Below are positions 8,179 through 15,675 of a stretch of 51,778 bases of DNA, in pieces. The number at the start of each line of letters is the position of its first letter. Positions within the stretch are counted from its first letter, which is position 1. The notes under the pieces are model-generated. The model had not been told where the DNA came from. It ran no database searches and worked only from the letters and a program-made list of their open reading frames with translations. Location: IMG/VR virus record IMGVR_UViG_3300023184_000172, positions 1-51,778 of that record; one strand, written 5' to 3'. Position numbers and translations under genes: made by a program. Origin of the DNA: a virus.

Positions 8179-8268
8179 AACGGGTTAGGAGGTCACTATT
8201 TGAGGGAGTGTAAAAGGAGTAACTAAGCAACCATTTGAGAATATTGTATTATTCTGTCCTAACCCGTT
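8179..8268 (-). promoter_or_regulatory. Hairpin 5' leader of the zincin gene
   Basis: AACGGGTTAGGA and TCCTAACCCGTT pair perfectly over 12 bp around a 66-base loop. The stem begins just after the -7 box, so the mRNA would start in or near the hairpin, and the ATG follows about 19 bases after the 3' arm. This could stabilise the mRNA or act as a protein- or ligand-binding control. Confidence 0.6.
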
Positions 8269-8272
8269 ACCA

Positions 8273-8304
8273 CTAAGATACGATTTTTATTTCAGTCTAC
8301 CAAA
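8273..8304 (-). promoter_or_regulatory. Bacteroidota-type promoter (TTTG-N20-TATCTTAG)
   Basis: TTTG, exactly 20 bases, then TATCTTAG on the minus strand. It shares TTTGGTAG and a CG before TATC with the other promoters in this window. It drives the zincin gene. Confidence 0.75.
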
Positions 8305-8592
8305 TTATATTCAATCTTTTTATGTGAACTAAGTGTGTAAAAATATCCCCTAAAAAATTTTGCGGTCCGACTGAATGAATGGATAAGGTCTATTCTCAGC
8401 TTTGATACCCATTAATTCCTTTCCATTCTCTTTGTAACCCTTATATGTGTTGAATTGTGGGGATATGTGGGTATAAGTGGTAAATTATTGTATGCCCTAC
8501 CTTATTATTGCTCTATTATATATCAATATACATAAATAGGGATATGATACACTTATAGCCGTTATTTGATATGGTCTAATAAATGATATTAT
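8305..8592. other. Intergenic region, no gene seen
   Basis: About 290 AT-rich bases with no reading frame that has gene-like features, no RNA gene signature and no clear terminator. It separates the zincin promoter from the upstream operon that ends at 8593. Confidence 0.5.
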
Positions 8593-8748
8593 CTATTGAA
8601 TATTATCTAATCTTTGCTTTCTTTGTTTATAGTATTCATCTAACCTATCCTCTAATTGACGGATTCTATTTAAACTCTTATTCATTCTTATAATGGCTAT
8701 TGTACCTATTGTTATAGCTATTACACTTATTGTTATAATTCCTATCAT
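8593..8748 (-). CDS. Single-pass membrane protein, 51 aa
   Basis: An N-terminal transmembrane helix (MIGIITISVIAITIGTIAII) is followed by a charged helix (QLEDRLDEYYKQRKQRL). The form is like that of small phage spanin- or holin-like accessory proteins, but nothing specific supports that. It starts 5 bases before the upstream gene ends its stop region. Confidence 0.6.
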   Translation of the reverse strand: MIGIITISVIAITIGTIAIIRMNKSLNRIRQLEDRLDEYYKQRKQRLDNIQ

Positions 8749-8752
8749 AGTA

Positions 8753-8932
8753 TTAATTATCCCTTTTTTGTTTGATATTCTCTAATTCCTCAATAAGACT
8801 CCCTATCATATCGTCTCCTAATTGGATTTGATGTAACCCTTTTACTTTTAGATAGTTTTCTAAATACATTGACGTAGAGACTTTGTTATCCCCATCTATT
8901 ATCTTTATTTCAATTCTTGCTTTGTTATCCAT
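8753..8932 (-). CDS. Small hypothetical protein, 59 aa
   Basis: MDNKARIEIKIIDGDNKVST forms a likely beta hairpin, followed by a helix ending ELENIKQKRDN. It follows the first MLTI-family gene in the transcript and has the usual A-rich leader. No family recognised. Confidence 0.65.
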   Translation of the reverse strand: MDNKARIEIKIIDGDNKVSTSMYLENYLKVKGLHQIQLGDDMIGSLIEELENIKQKRDN

Positions 8933-8948
8933 ATTATTTATATTTTTA

Positions 8949-9272
8949 TTAATTATTCATTTGTAGTATTGTTTCTATATTGTGTATAAACATTTCTTTC
9001 CAACGTATTTGTGGAAGGGTTAGATTTACTCTCCTTTGTGGCTCATTACTATTGTATAAGGTATAGTAGTTATGAGTGTCCATACCATATTCACCTTTTA
9101 CCTTATTCCTTTGTAGTATTAAGCATTCATCTATTATAGTTTTATGTTCGGACCTTATGTGTATTTGATAATGGTCTCCGTATTCATATACACCCTCTAT
9201 ACTATATCCATCAGTTGTATGCCTTAGTAGGGTTTCACTTATTAGTTTATGTCGATTTTCTATTGTTAGCAT
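8949..9272 (-). CDS. MLTI-family protein 1, 107 aa
   Basis: Member of a family that I do not recognise, with 17 copies in this window. The plan is MLTIENIxKI at the start; a strand with W/Y-x-V and E/D residues; an aromatic strand (here YQIHIRSEHK); an I-x-L-x-R strand; a G-x-Y strand pair; and a C-terminal helix of the form I-x-x-I-x-x-IL. It looks like one small beta-sheet-plus-helix domain. No signal peptide, membrane segment or catalytic motif is conserved. The start codon context ATGCTAACAATAGAAAA is kept at DNA level in many copies. Confidence 0.8.
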   Translation of the reverse strand: MLTIENRHKLISETLLRHTTDGYSIEGVYEYGDHYQIHIRSEHKTIIDECLILQRNKVKGEYGMDTHNYYTLYNSNEPQRRVNLTLPQIRWKEMFIHNIETILQMNN

Positions 9273-9273
9273 A

Positions 9274-9468
9274 TTATTTATTTTTATCTTTTAGTACTCC
9301 GATTAGGGATTGTTTTACGATTAAAAGTTCTATTAATTCATCCCAACTTTCTGCCCTATCCCCTATTATAGTATTGTATTCATTCAGTATCTTATCCCTT
9401 TGGGCATCCGTTAGTGTTATACTTAATTGATGTTCTATTTCCTTAATATCGTTTATACTTACATTCAT
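9274..9468 (-). CDS. Small helical protein, 64 aa
   Basis: Two or three helices (INDIKEIEHQLSITLTDAQR, WDELIELLIVKQSL). It sits between two MLTI-associated genes with a 1-base gap on one side. No family recognised. Confidence 0.7.
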   Translation of the reverse strand: MNVSINDIKEIEHQLSITLTDAQRDKILNEYNTIIGDRAESWDELIELLIVKQSLIGVLKDKNK

Positions 9469-9480
9469 AGCTTATCATTG

Positions 9481-9732
9481 TTATTTAGTTTTATACCGCT
9501 TATTTCTTTTTTGTTTCTTATAGGGTATTGTTAGTGCTATACTCATACCTGTCTCATACTCCCAATATAAATCATATGAACTCCATACATACACATTCCA
9601 TTTCTTTGTGTTTATAAGGTTGTGCTGATAGTATATTGATTGAGTGAGTGTATCTTCGTTTTGATTACTTAGTGTCTGTGTCCTTACTACTATACTCATT
9701 AGACTGAATAGTATTGTTATTATCCATTTCAT
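9481..9732 (-). CDS. Secreted protein with signal peptide, 83 aa
   Basis: The start MKWIITILFSLMSIVVRTQT gives a clean signal peptide; a longer reading frame upstream would bury it. The mature part is aromatic (WNVYVWSSYDLYWEYETGM) with a basic tail. It overlaps the upstream gene by 68 bases in another frame. Probably exported or held in the envelope; function unknown. Confidence 0.6.
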   Translation of the reverse strand: MKWIITILFSLMSIVVRTQTLSNQNEDTLTQSIYYQHNLINTKKWNVYVWSSYDLYWEYETGMSIALTIPYKKQKRNKRYKTK

Positions 9733-9847
9733 CTTTATTATTTTTATTACTACCGCTATTATGTGTTTCATCCGTAGTGACATCGGGCTTAACTCTACCG
9801 CTATGCTTCCTAATCCAATTATACATAAAATCATTTACATTACTCAT
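9665..9847 (-). CDS. Polar hypothetical protein, 60 aa
   Basis: Starts MSNVNDFMYNWIRKHSGRVK and ends in a low-complexity Asn/Ser/Asp/Lys tail. The tail shares its DNA with the signal peptide of the next gene in another frame. No family recognised. Confidence 0.55.
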   Translation of the reverse strand: MSNVNDFMYNWIRKHSGRVKPDVTTDETHNSGSNKNNKDEMDNNNTIQSNEYSSKDTDTK

Positions 9848-9878
9848 ATCAATTATTTTTATATCTTTTTGTGTGTAT

Positions 9879-10064
9879 CTATAATTCATCTTCACTTTCT
9901 ATTAAATTGTTTTTATACATCCACTTACTCATTTCTAAAATTAGTTTCACACTCTTATCGTCCAAGCGACGGCTTTGTTCGACTAACCTATCGATTGATT
10001 CTTTACTCAATAGGATGTACTCGTCTATTCCATCCATATTGCTAACTCTATTTACTATATTCAT
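9879..10064 (-). CDS. Small helical protein, 61 aa
   Basis: Acidic and helical (SKESIDRLVEQSRRLDDKSV). It ends IESEDEL and starts 1 base after the upstream gene's stop. No family recognised. Confidence 0.7.
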   Translation of the reverse strand: MNIVNRVSNMDGIDEYILLSKESIDRLVEQSRRLDDKSVKLILEMSKWMYKNNLIESEDEL

Positions 10065-10065
10065 A

Positions 10066-10338
10066 TTATATTCTTGTTGTTCTATTAGGATTACTTAACC
10101 AATCTTGGTATCCCTTTTTATTTTGTTTTCTTTGCTCTCTTATTTTTAACTCCTCTCTCATTGGTAAAGATAGTATAAACGCAACTCCGAAAAACAATAA
10201 GGCAATTAGAACATAAGGTAGGTAGTTGCCTAATTGTATTGCGAGTAATCCAATACCTAATATTCCTATCGTTACTACTATGATTAATGCCATTGAAAGT
10301 AAAAATGCGTTAATGTTTCTTTTTAAATTTGTATTCAT
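10066..10338 (-). CDS. Membrane protein with two helices, 90 aa
   Basis: Two closely spaced hydrophobic helices (residues 13-35, ALIIVVTIGILGIGLLAI, and 38-57, YVLIALLFFGVAFILSL), then a basic tail (REELKIREQRKQNKK). The hairpin topology leaves both ends in the cytoplasm by the positive-inside rule. A holin role is possible but unsupported. Confidence 0.7.
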   Translation of the reverse strand: MNTNLKRNINAFLLSMALIIVVTIGILGIGLLAIQLGNYLPYVLIALLFFGVAFILSLPMREELKIREQRKQNKKGYQDWLSNPNRTTRI

Positions 10339-10369
10339 ATTATTTTATATTACATTTCAATCATTGTTT

Positions 10370-10714
10370 TTATTTAAATAGATTTGTTATATGTTTGTCC
10401 AATTTGCCGGCGAATAGGTTTATGTTCTCTATATCCTTTGTATGCACTTCCGTCAACATTGTCAAAGGGTTTGTCACATATTGGGTAGTCAATTCATAAT
10501 AGTACCAAGGTTTATCACTCCTATCTTGCCTATTCCTATGTAGTATTACCGTAACCTCATTAACTATGTTATTGCCATTACCGTTTACAATCCATCCATA
10601 CATCGCATGCTTTATATGAAATGCGTATCTATCCGGGAAAATATACACATCCATAACATGCCATCCGTTTATACCCATACCTATAATATTATCAACATTC
10701 TCTATTGTTATCAT
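10370..10714 (-). CDS. MLTI-family protein 2, 114 aa
   Basis: The start MITIENVDNI was chosen over a longer frame because it matches the family and begins 6 bases after the upstream stop. It keeps WHVMDVYIF, YAFHIKHAM and the I-x-L-x-R strand as VILHRNRQ, then a YYYEL strand. Helix at the C-terminus: NLFAGKLDKHITNLF. Confidence 0.8.
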   Translation of the reverse strand: MITIENVDNIIGMGINGWHVMDVYIFPDRYAFHIKHAMYGWIVNGNGNNIVNEVTVILHRNRQDRSDKPWYYYELTTQYVTNPLTMLTEVHTKDIENINLFAGKLDKHITNLFK

Positions 10715-10719
10715 ACGGG

Positions 10720-11007
10720 TTATATTATATTTGCCATAAAATGTGTCATAGTGATTAGAAACTTTTGACAATCCAATAGGTCCTTTTTTTGTAACCACAT
10801 TTGTTGTCCCTCATACGTCATACAATACCAATCCCTATGTGGATGGTCCTTTTGTGGTGGGTGTATACGGCTTAGAGTGACCTTGTAAGGATTATTAGGT
10901 GCGAATTCCCTATCAATCCAAAATACATATGCCCAATCGATTTCTTGCACTTTCATATTTGCATTTGTATAATTTCTTATCCTATCTATGTTATGTATTG
11001 TTAGCAT
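10720..11007 (-). CDS. MLTI-family protein 3, 95 aa
   Basis: Shortest intact member. Starts MLTIHNIDRI, then VQEIDWAYVFWID and the family strand YKVTLSRIHPP. The C-terminal helix is QKFLITMTHFMANI. It overlaps copy 4 by 17 bases, so the array is tightly packed. Confidence 0.8.
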   Translation of the reverse strand: MLTIHNIDRIRNYTNANMKVQEIDWAYVFWIDREFAPNNPYKVTLSRIHPPQKDHPHRDWYCMTYEGQQMWLQKKDLLDCQKFLITMTHFMANII

Positions 11008-11305
11008 CGATTTCGGTTTTACCTATTATTGTATGTATGTATTGTAGTATGCCTACCGGCGTTATATCACTACCCTTTAACCAAAAATCATACTCCTTAC
11101 CATTGCTATTAGTTTTCAATTGGTATCGGTCTAATGCCTGGTCTTTGTTTCTATTCAATCCAAATGACCAATGATACATTTTGTATTGACCTACGTTAGT
11201 AAGGACAATTTGATATTGAGTAGGTGCTTCAATTACTTCGTACACTTCCCACTTCTCCGTTATTTGTTTGTCGTGTATTTTATCTATGTTTTTTATTTTT
11301 AACAT
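10991..11305 (-). CDS. MLTI-family protein 4, 104 aa
   Basis: Starts MLKIKNIDKI. Clear family strands WEVYEVIEAPTQYQIVL and FGLNRNKD, then YQLKTNSNGKEYDFWL. The final helix is GILQYIHTIIGKTEI. Separated by 1 base from copy 5. Confidence 0.8.
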   Translation of the reverse strand: MLKIKNIDKIHDKQITEKWEVYEVIEAPTQYQIVLTNVGQYKMYHWSFGLNRNKDQALDRYQLKTNSNGKEYDFWLKGSDITPVGILQYIHTIIGKTEIDANNT

Positions 11306-11306
11306 A

Positions 11307-11615
11307 TTATTCGTTTAACATTTTATCAATTAAGTTTCCTATAAAGTACGGAGATATTTGATGTAAACTTAACCATCTATTTATTTTAGTTTGGTCAAAA
11401 TCCTTATACAATCTATAAACAGGTTCTTTTCTGCCACTCATATATTGGCTCTCTCTATTCAAATAGAATATATTTTTTACATTGCCATTTATCGTAATAG
11501 CAAATCCATATACATTTTTGTAAACATCGATTGTTTCTTCTGCCTTACTTATATACCATTTATTAATAGATGAACCCACATTTATTATTTTATCTATGTT
11601 TTGTATCTTTAGCAT
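11307..11615 (-). CDS. MLTI-family protein 5, 102 aa
   Basis: Starts MLKIQNIDKI; strands WYISKAEETIDVY, YGFAITINGN and FYLNRESQYM. Ends FIGNLIDKMLNE. It overlaps copy 6 by 7 bases. Confidence 0.8.
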   Translation of the reverse strand: MLKIQNIDKIINVGSSINKWYISKAEETIDVYKNVYGFAITINGNVKNIFYLNRESQYMSGRKEPVYRLYKDFDQTKINRWLSLHQISPYFIGNLIDKMLNE

Positions 11616-11917
11616 ATCATTTTATTTTTAACAACCATTTCTACTAATTCGGTCCAATTTCGTATATCGTTTGTATTAACGTAAGTATGTGTACCAGCCG
11701 TTGTCCACAATCTATAACCCCTACGTTTATGTTTAGTCCTATTCAATAAAACTAATTGTGCTTTTGTTGTAATATATACACGTGCGATTGAATCTTTTGG
11801 CATAAAAATAAATCGGTATTCTATGTTTGATGCATCCACTCCGTACAATATCCAATGCTTACCTGCATAACTGAATTCTTTATTCTTTATATCCGCTATG
11901 TTTTTTATTACCAACAT
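11609..11917 (-). CDS. MLTI-family protein 6, 102 aa
   Basis: Starts MLVIKNIADI; strands HWILYGVDASNIEYRFIF and LVLLNRTKHKRRGYRLW keep the L-x-R and G-Y positions. The helix is WTELVEMVVKNKMI. It is the first gene after G-tract element 2, so a new transcript may start here. Confidence 0.8.
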   Translation of the reverse strand: MLVIKNIADIKNKEFSYAGKHWILYGVDASNIEYRFIFMPKDSIARVYITTKAQLVLLNRTKHKRRGYRLWTTAGTHTYVNTNDIRNWTELVEMVVKNKMIC

Positions 11918-11938
11918 TATATATACAATTTATACTAT

Positions 11939-11984
11939 CAAAAAAATTTAGGTAACGACACTTTTTCCCCCAACCCCCCCCGCG
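11939..11984 (-). repeat. G-tract/GTCGTT element, copy 2
   Basis: On the minus strand: G8-TT-G5, A run, GTGTCGTTACC, AAATTTTTTTGATAGT. It begins right after the stop codon of the upstream MLTI gene and ends just before the start of the next. TTTG is present, but no TAnnTTTG box lies 20 bases on, so promoter activity is uncertain. Confidence 0.6.
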
Positions 11985-12308
11985 TTATTTACTGAAATTA
12001 TGTAATTGACCACCTAATATACCAACGAACATTTTAAAATTTAATAATCCCTTTGTTAGTGTTGTATAACGATTATCTTGGTCATTATACATTTTCCACT
12101 CATTTAATGTACTACTAAATTCATTATATCTTAATAGTTTAAAGTTTACATACTTTGGATTCTTTACACCAAATGTAGTACCATAATCAAATCTTACTTT
12201 AATAATATAATCATGCTTTCGTTCCTCTATACTCATTACTACCCAATGTGCGTGTGGTGTATGTATTTTATTTCCTTCTATTTTTTGTATGTTTTCTATT
12301 GTTAGCAT
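11985..12308 (-). CDS. MLTI-family protein 7, 107 aa
   Basis: Starts MLTIENIQKI; strands HWVVMSIEERKHDYIIKV and VNFKLLRYNEF. The final helix is LNFKMFVGILGGQLHNF. Its stop codon abuts the G-tract element, so this gene may end a transcript. Confidence 0.8.
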   Translation of the reverse strand: MLTIENIQKIEGNKIHTPHAHWVVMSIEERKHDYIIKVRFDYGTTFGVKNPKYVNFKLLRYNEFSSTLNEWKMYNDQDNRYTTLTKGLLNFKMFVGILGGQLHNFSK

Positions 12309-12318
12309 ATCATTTGTT

Positions 12319-12633
12319 TTAACCTAAGCCTACTAATCTTAATTTGTCAATGAATATATCCATGTTACTAATTTCGTCTTTTGATATATACAATTTATGT
12401 CCCTTACTACTATGTAATGTAAAATATGTTCCCAATGTATTGTGTTGAGCCGGTTCTCTATCCAATGTAATTGTTATTGCATACTTTCTATTGGTTATTG
12501 TTATTTTATAACTACCTTCACGTTTTAATGTTATTGGGTCACTCACTAAACTTTCAATTATACTTTCGACATAAAAGTTTTTCTTACCTAATTGTCTAAA
12601 TGTTAGTTTTATATGGTTTTCTATTGTAAGCAT
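12319..12633 (-). CDS. MLTI-family protein 8, 104 aa
   Basis: Starts MLTIENHIKL; strands FYVESIIESL, YKITITNRK and ITITLDREPAQ, then LGTYFTLHSS. One of the best matches to the family pattern. The helix is ISNMDIFIDKLRLVG. Confidence 0.8.
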   Translation of the reverse strand: MLTIENHIKLTFRQLGKKNFYVESIIESLVSDPITLKREGSYKITITNRKYAITITLDREPAQHNTLGTYFTLHSSKGHKLYISKDEISNMDIFIDKLRLVGLG

Positions 12634-12634
12634 T

Positions 12635-12958
12635 CTATTTTATTTTTAATATGTTCTCAATAATTCCACTCATATCAGTTGCTACCCAATTCCAATTCTT
12701 TATTAGTTGCTTATCTATGTAACGAGTTGATGTTGTCCTATAAATAGAACTATTAATTATACCCCACATCCCATACTTACCATCAGGATTAGTTTCTCTT
12801 GCTAAATAGATAGAACACAATGGTTCATAATCCTTATCCCGTATTTTAAATTCATATACCAATTCCTTTTGCTCTACATCATATATTGTGCAACCTTCAA
12901 AAAAACAAAAATCACTTTCTGTCATTGGGTTACCTATATAATTCTTTATTGTTAGCAT
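12635..12958 (-). CDS. MLTI-family protein 9, 107 aa
   Basis: Starts MLTIKNYIGN; strands CTIYDVEQKELVYEFKI and CSIYLARETNPDGKYGMW. The final helix is WVATDMSGIIENIL. One-base gaps or near-gaps separate it from both neighbours. Confidence 0.8.
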   Translation of the reverse strand: MLTIKNYIGNPMTESDFCFFEGCTIYDVEQKELVYEFKIRDKDYEPLCSIYLARETNPDGKYGMWGIINSSIYRTTSTRYIDKQLIKNWNWVATDMSGIIENILKIK

Positions 12959-12959
12959 A

Positions 12960-13277
12960 TTAATCTATTTGCATTACTCTTTCAATACAATATATAAAAG
13001 TTTCTTTACTTTTTATTTGTTCATAACTTAATAACATACATTTTTTATCATCATCCTGGTCCCACAATATATAACCCTCCGCCGTTGGAAACCTACTAAC
13101 AAACCTATTCAATACCAATCGGATATCGCTATGTGTTTTATTTACATGTCTTATGTGTAAATGATATTGTTCGTTACCCTCTTGATTCCATTTCCATGTG
13201 TTAAATACATAATAGTTTCCTATTGGTATTGTTATTCTTTCATTGATTAACTTATGTGTGTTTTCTATTGTTAGCAT
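12960..13277 (-). CDS. MLTI-family protein 10, 105 aa
   Basis: Starts MLTIENTHKL, close to copy 1 (MLTIENRHKL). Strands YYVFNTWKWNQEG, YHLHIRHVNK and IRLVLNRFVS. Helix ETFIYCIERVMQ. Copies 1 and 10 may be the most recent duplicates. Confidence 0.8.
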   Translation of the reverse strand: MLTIENTHKLINERITIPIGNYYVFNTWKWNQEGNEQYHLHIRHVNKTHSDIRLVLNRFVSRFPTAEGYILWDQDDDKKCMLLSYEQIKSKETFIYCIERVMQID

Positions 13278-13278
13278 A

Positions 13279-13617
13279 TTATTTAGTTGCTTCGGTTTTC
13301 CACCAATGTTCTGCTTTAGCTAGGATTTTGCATATCTCCGATGCTAATCCATCTTTAGTTTTAACATCATCAATAGTAACGAAGCTTCTGGTTGCCAAAT
13401 GCAATCCCATTACAAATATTTGATACTCTCCTCTATTTACATCCCTACCCAATCGTACTTCAATTTCTTTATTATATCCCTTACCATCACTAATTGGACC
13501 GAAGTGGAAAGAATAAAATTGTTCACTTAACTTATTTTGTGTTTCGGTTATCTCTCTCAATCCTCTTTGGTGGCAGAAGTTTAACTCTAATTCCTTTATG
13601 TTCTTTATTGTTAGCAT
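13279..13617 (-). CDS. MLTI-family protein 11, 112 aa
   Basis: The start MLTIKNIKEL was chosen over an ATG 27 bases upstream because it matches the family. Strands FYSFHFGPISDG and IEVRLGRDVNRGEYQIFV keep the L-x-R and G-x-Y positions. The C-terminus is longer than usual (LAKAEHWWKTEATK). Confidence 0.8.
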   Translation of the reverse strand: MLTIKNIKELELNFCHQRGLREITETQNKLSEQFYSFHFGPISDGKGYNKEIEVRLGRDVNRGEYQIFVMGLHLATRSFVTIDDVKTKDGLASEICKILAKAEHWWKTEATK

Positions 13618-13633
13618 TGTTATTATTTTTGTT

Positions 13634-14026
13634 TTAATTTTCATCGTTGGTTTCCTTTTCGGGTATTGGTGTATCGTTTCCTTCTATATTGTAAACTATT
13701 ATTTTATTTTCAAATCTATTTAATGTATCATTCCATATATCACCGACAACATGTATTTGGTTTTTCATAATAGTCAAAGTATATTTATTATTCTTTTCGT
13801 CCACTCCACTTATTATTCCCTTAAACCCACCAAATAATCTTTTAGTGCTTTTGTTGGTTATATTAATTTTTATATCCTCATATTCGTTTTTTATTAGTAT
13901 CTCTTTACTTCCTATCTTAATACTGCCTTCGTTTAATAAAGCGCTTCTTTTTGTTATTGGATATGTTTGTGCATTAACACTTATCACACTTAATAAAATT
14001 ATTAGAATAGATATTATTTTTTTCAT
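13634..14026 (-). CDS. Secreted protein with signal peptide, 130 aa
   Basis: MKKIISILIILLSVISVNAQ is a textbook signal peptide with the VNAQ-T cleavage pattern common in Bacteroidota. The mature region is beta-rich (IKIGSKEILIKNEYEDIKIN, YTLTIMKNQIHVVGD) and ends in an acidic tail. It probably acts in the periplasm or at the surface of the infected cell. No family recognised. Confidence 0.7.
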   Translation of the reverse strand: MKKIISILIILLSVISVNAQTYPITKRSALLNEGSIKIGSKEILIKNEYEDIKINITNKSTKRLFGGFKGIISGVDEKNNKYTLTIMKNQIHVVGDIWNDTLNRFENKIIVYNIEGNDTPIPEKETNDEN

Positions 14027-14027
14027 A

Positions 14028-14597
14028 CTATTTCTTTAAATCTCTTTTAATATCCTCTTTAACTTTCTCTAAATATACTAACCTTTCATTTTGTGAAACA
14101 AACGGCACACTCCAAAATTGACGAGTCTTTGTTTTAAACCAACCGAATACAAATGAATATACCCCTAATGTTAATCTCAATTTTACTGAATTAAGATACA
14201 TTGTTAATACAGGTAATGCAGGTGCTCCATGTGTCAAATAAGTTCTAACTTTTTTATCACTTAACAAAGGTGTTGGATAACCATACAATTTTGTAATCGG
14301 TGTAAACTTATATGCAAACCCCGGCGTAAATATTTGGTCAAAGAATGCCTCCATTGCTGGCGTGCATCTAAACCACCATACGGGAGATATAATATAAATC
14401 CTATCTGCCCATGTTATTAAATGTTTATACTTTTCAATCTTATCTTTTGTAAATTGGAATGTTATATTTTCTTTGTATAAATCAATTACACACGTTTCCT
14501 CTTTATTTTGTTTTAAAAATCCTTCAATAGTTTTCATTATACCATTGTAGCAGAAACTCTTTTTATCAGGGTGTCCTATTATAATTAAGTTTTTCAT
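14028..14597 (-). CDS. NAD(P)H-quinone reductase-like flavoprotein, 189 aa
   Basis: Flavodoxin-like fold of the NQO1/YheR/KefF group (flavodoxin_2). The N-terminus LIIIGHPDKKSFCYNGIM is the FMN/FAD phosphate loop. WADRIYIISPVWWFRCTPAM matches the conserved isoalloxazine-contact motif (P-x-WW). FDQIFTPGFAYKF matches the D-x-x-F-x-x-GFA-Y motif. It probably reduces quinones or other acceptors with NAD(P)H. It lies 1 base from a secreted-protein gene. This is an unusual phage gene; a redox or stress role is an inference. Confidence 0.85.
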   Translation of the reverse strand: MKNLIIIGHPDKKSFCYNGIMKTIEGFLKQNKEETCVIDLYKENITFQFTKDKIEKYKHLITWADRIYIISPVWWFRCTPAMEAFFDQIFTPGFAYKFTPITKLYGYPTPLLSDKKVRTYLTHGAPALPVLTMYLNSVKLRLTLGVYSFVFGWFKTKTRQFWSVPFVSQNERLVYLEKVKEDIKRDLKK

Positions 14598-14598
14598 A

Positions 14599-14850
14599 TT
14601 ATAATTTTATATACCATTTACCAAATTTGAATATCATTTTGAAAATACCAATTATTAACATCATAGGTATTATCACCGGCCAAAATATAGAGAATGAAGT
14701 AAATGCTTGTTCATTACTTTCCCAATCATCATACCAACCACCCTCACTTGCCCATTTATCGTAATCAAATCCAATCTTCACTCCAAAGTATTTGAAAAAT
14801 GTTAGTGTCAATAAAAATCCTATTATGTATATTGTTATTATTGTTATCAT
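14599..14850 (-). CDS. Membrane protein with two helices, 83 aa
   Basis: An N-terminal helix (MITIITIYIIGFLLTLTFF) and a second near residues 53-72 (IFWPVIIPMMLIIGIF), with an acidic, Trp-rich loop between (WASEGGWYDDWESNEQ). No family recognised. Confidence 0.7.
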   Translation of the reverse strand: MITIITIYIIGFLLTLTFFKYFGVKIGFDYDKWASEGGWYDDWESNEQAFTSFSIFWPVIIPMMLIIGIFKMIFKFGKWYIKL

Positions 14851-14855
14851 ATATT

Positions 14856-15074
14856 TTAAAGTTTTTCTATTTCTTGTTTAACTTCTATCCAATATTTCAT
14901 TTGAGAATGATTTGCCCAATAACAAGTATCACTATCAAAATCATCAGCTTCCATAAATCCTATAACTTCATCTACTGCTATTAATGCACATTCGATTTTA
15001 TGTTCGTTGTAACCCGTTTCTGGACAGTTGAACATATCCTCTACTAAGTCTAATGCTTTTTCTTTTGGTGTCAT
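14856..15074 (-). CDS. Hypothetical protein, 72 aa
   Basis: Acidic helical protein. TPKEKALDLVEDMFNCPETG and KIECALIAVDEVIGFME resemble small phage proteins of the same length seen in many tailed phages. No catalytic residues are visible. Confidence 0.7.
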   Translation of the reverse strand: MTPKEKALDLVEDMFNCPETGYNEHKIECALIAVDEVIGFMEADDFDSDTCYWANHSQMKYWIEVKQEIEKL

Positions 15075-15090
15075 ATATTTTATAGTTTTT

Positions 15091-15465
15091 CTATTTATTG
15101 TTTAACTGCTTTTCAATACTGTCTTGTTGTTTAAGATACTCGGGGTCATATTCTCCTGTGGTGTGGTTCCATAGCACTTTAACCGGTCCATTGTAGGTAG
15201 CGTAGAAGATATCCGGCTTACATGGGTAGAATTCACCTTTTACTCCTTTGATTATAAAGTCTCCGTCTGATATCTTCATATCGCCTTCTAGTGTCTGGAT
15301 CGAATACTCATGAGTCCATTGGAGAGAATCATTACTATCCTCCATTCCTAATACTCTTATTACTAGTCTATTACTCGGCATCCAAGTCAACGCTTCATCC
15401 ATAGTTTCTGGTGTCCACTGGATTGCTTCTATCGTTACTGGCTTTTTTGTGTATTTTTGTATCAT
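15091..15465 (-). CDS. PGDYG-like phage protein, 124 aa
   Basis: The N-terminus (KYTKKPVTIEAIQWT) and the segment ISDGDFIIKGVKGEFYPCKP match the pattern K-KPV-x-IEA-x-QW ... GD-x-I-G-x-G-E-x-x-CKP-x-IF of a widespread small phage protein family (PGDYG-like). Its role is not established. It overlaps the next gene by 4 bases. Confidence 0.75.
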   Translation of the reverse strand: MIQKYTKKPVTIEAIQWTPETMDEALTWMPSNRLVIRVLGMEDSNDSLQWTHEYSIQTLEGDMKISDGDFIIKGVKGEFYPCKPDIFYATYNGPVKVLWNHTTGEYDPEYLKQQDSIEKQLNNK

Positions 15466-15674
15466 ATGTTATTCCATTTATTTGCGAAGTTATTATCATT
15501 TTTAAGTAAATAATCAAACTCTTCTATTTTTAATATTCTAAATTTTCCGGTAGAGTCTTCCACTAACCAATTATCATAAAGCCAATCATCTAAATCACCT
15601 ACATCTGATTTTCTCCATAGTTCGTCCATTCCGTTACCATAGTTATCATATAGTGTTTCTAATGCTGTTTTCAT
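15462..15674 (-). CDS. Hypothetical protein, 70 aa
   Basis: Acidic, with repeated short motifs (LDDWLYDNWLVED, IEEFDYLLKNDNNF). The start lies 2 bases before the upstream micropeptide's stop. No family recognised. Confidence 0.7.
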   Translation of the reverse strand: MKTALETLYDNYGNGMDELWRKSDVGDLDDWLYDNWLVEDSTGKFRILKIEEFDYLLKNDNNFANKWNNI

Positions 15675-15675
15675 T

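Noticed and set aside
9481-9834. Longer version of the secreted 83-aa protein
   Set aside because: The extra N-terminal residues overlap an upstream gene and would bury the signal peptide; the start at 9732 is better.
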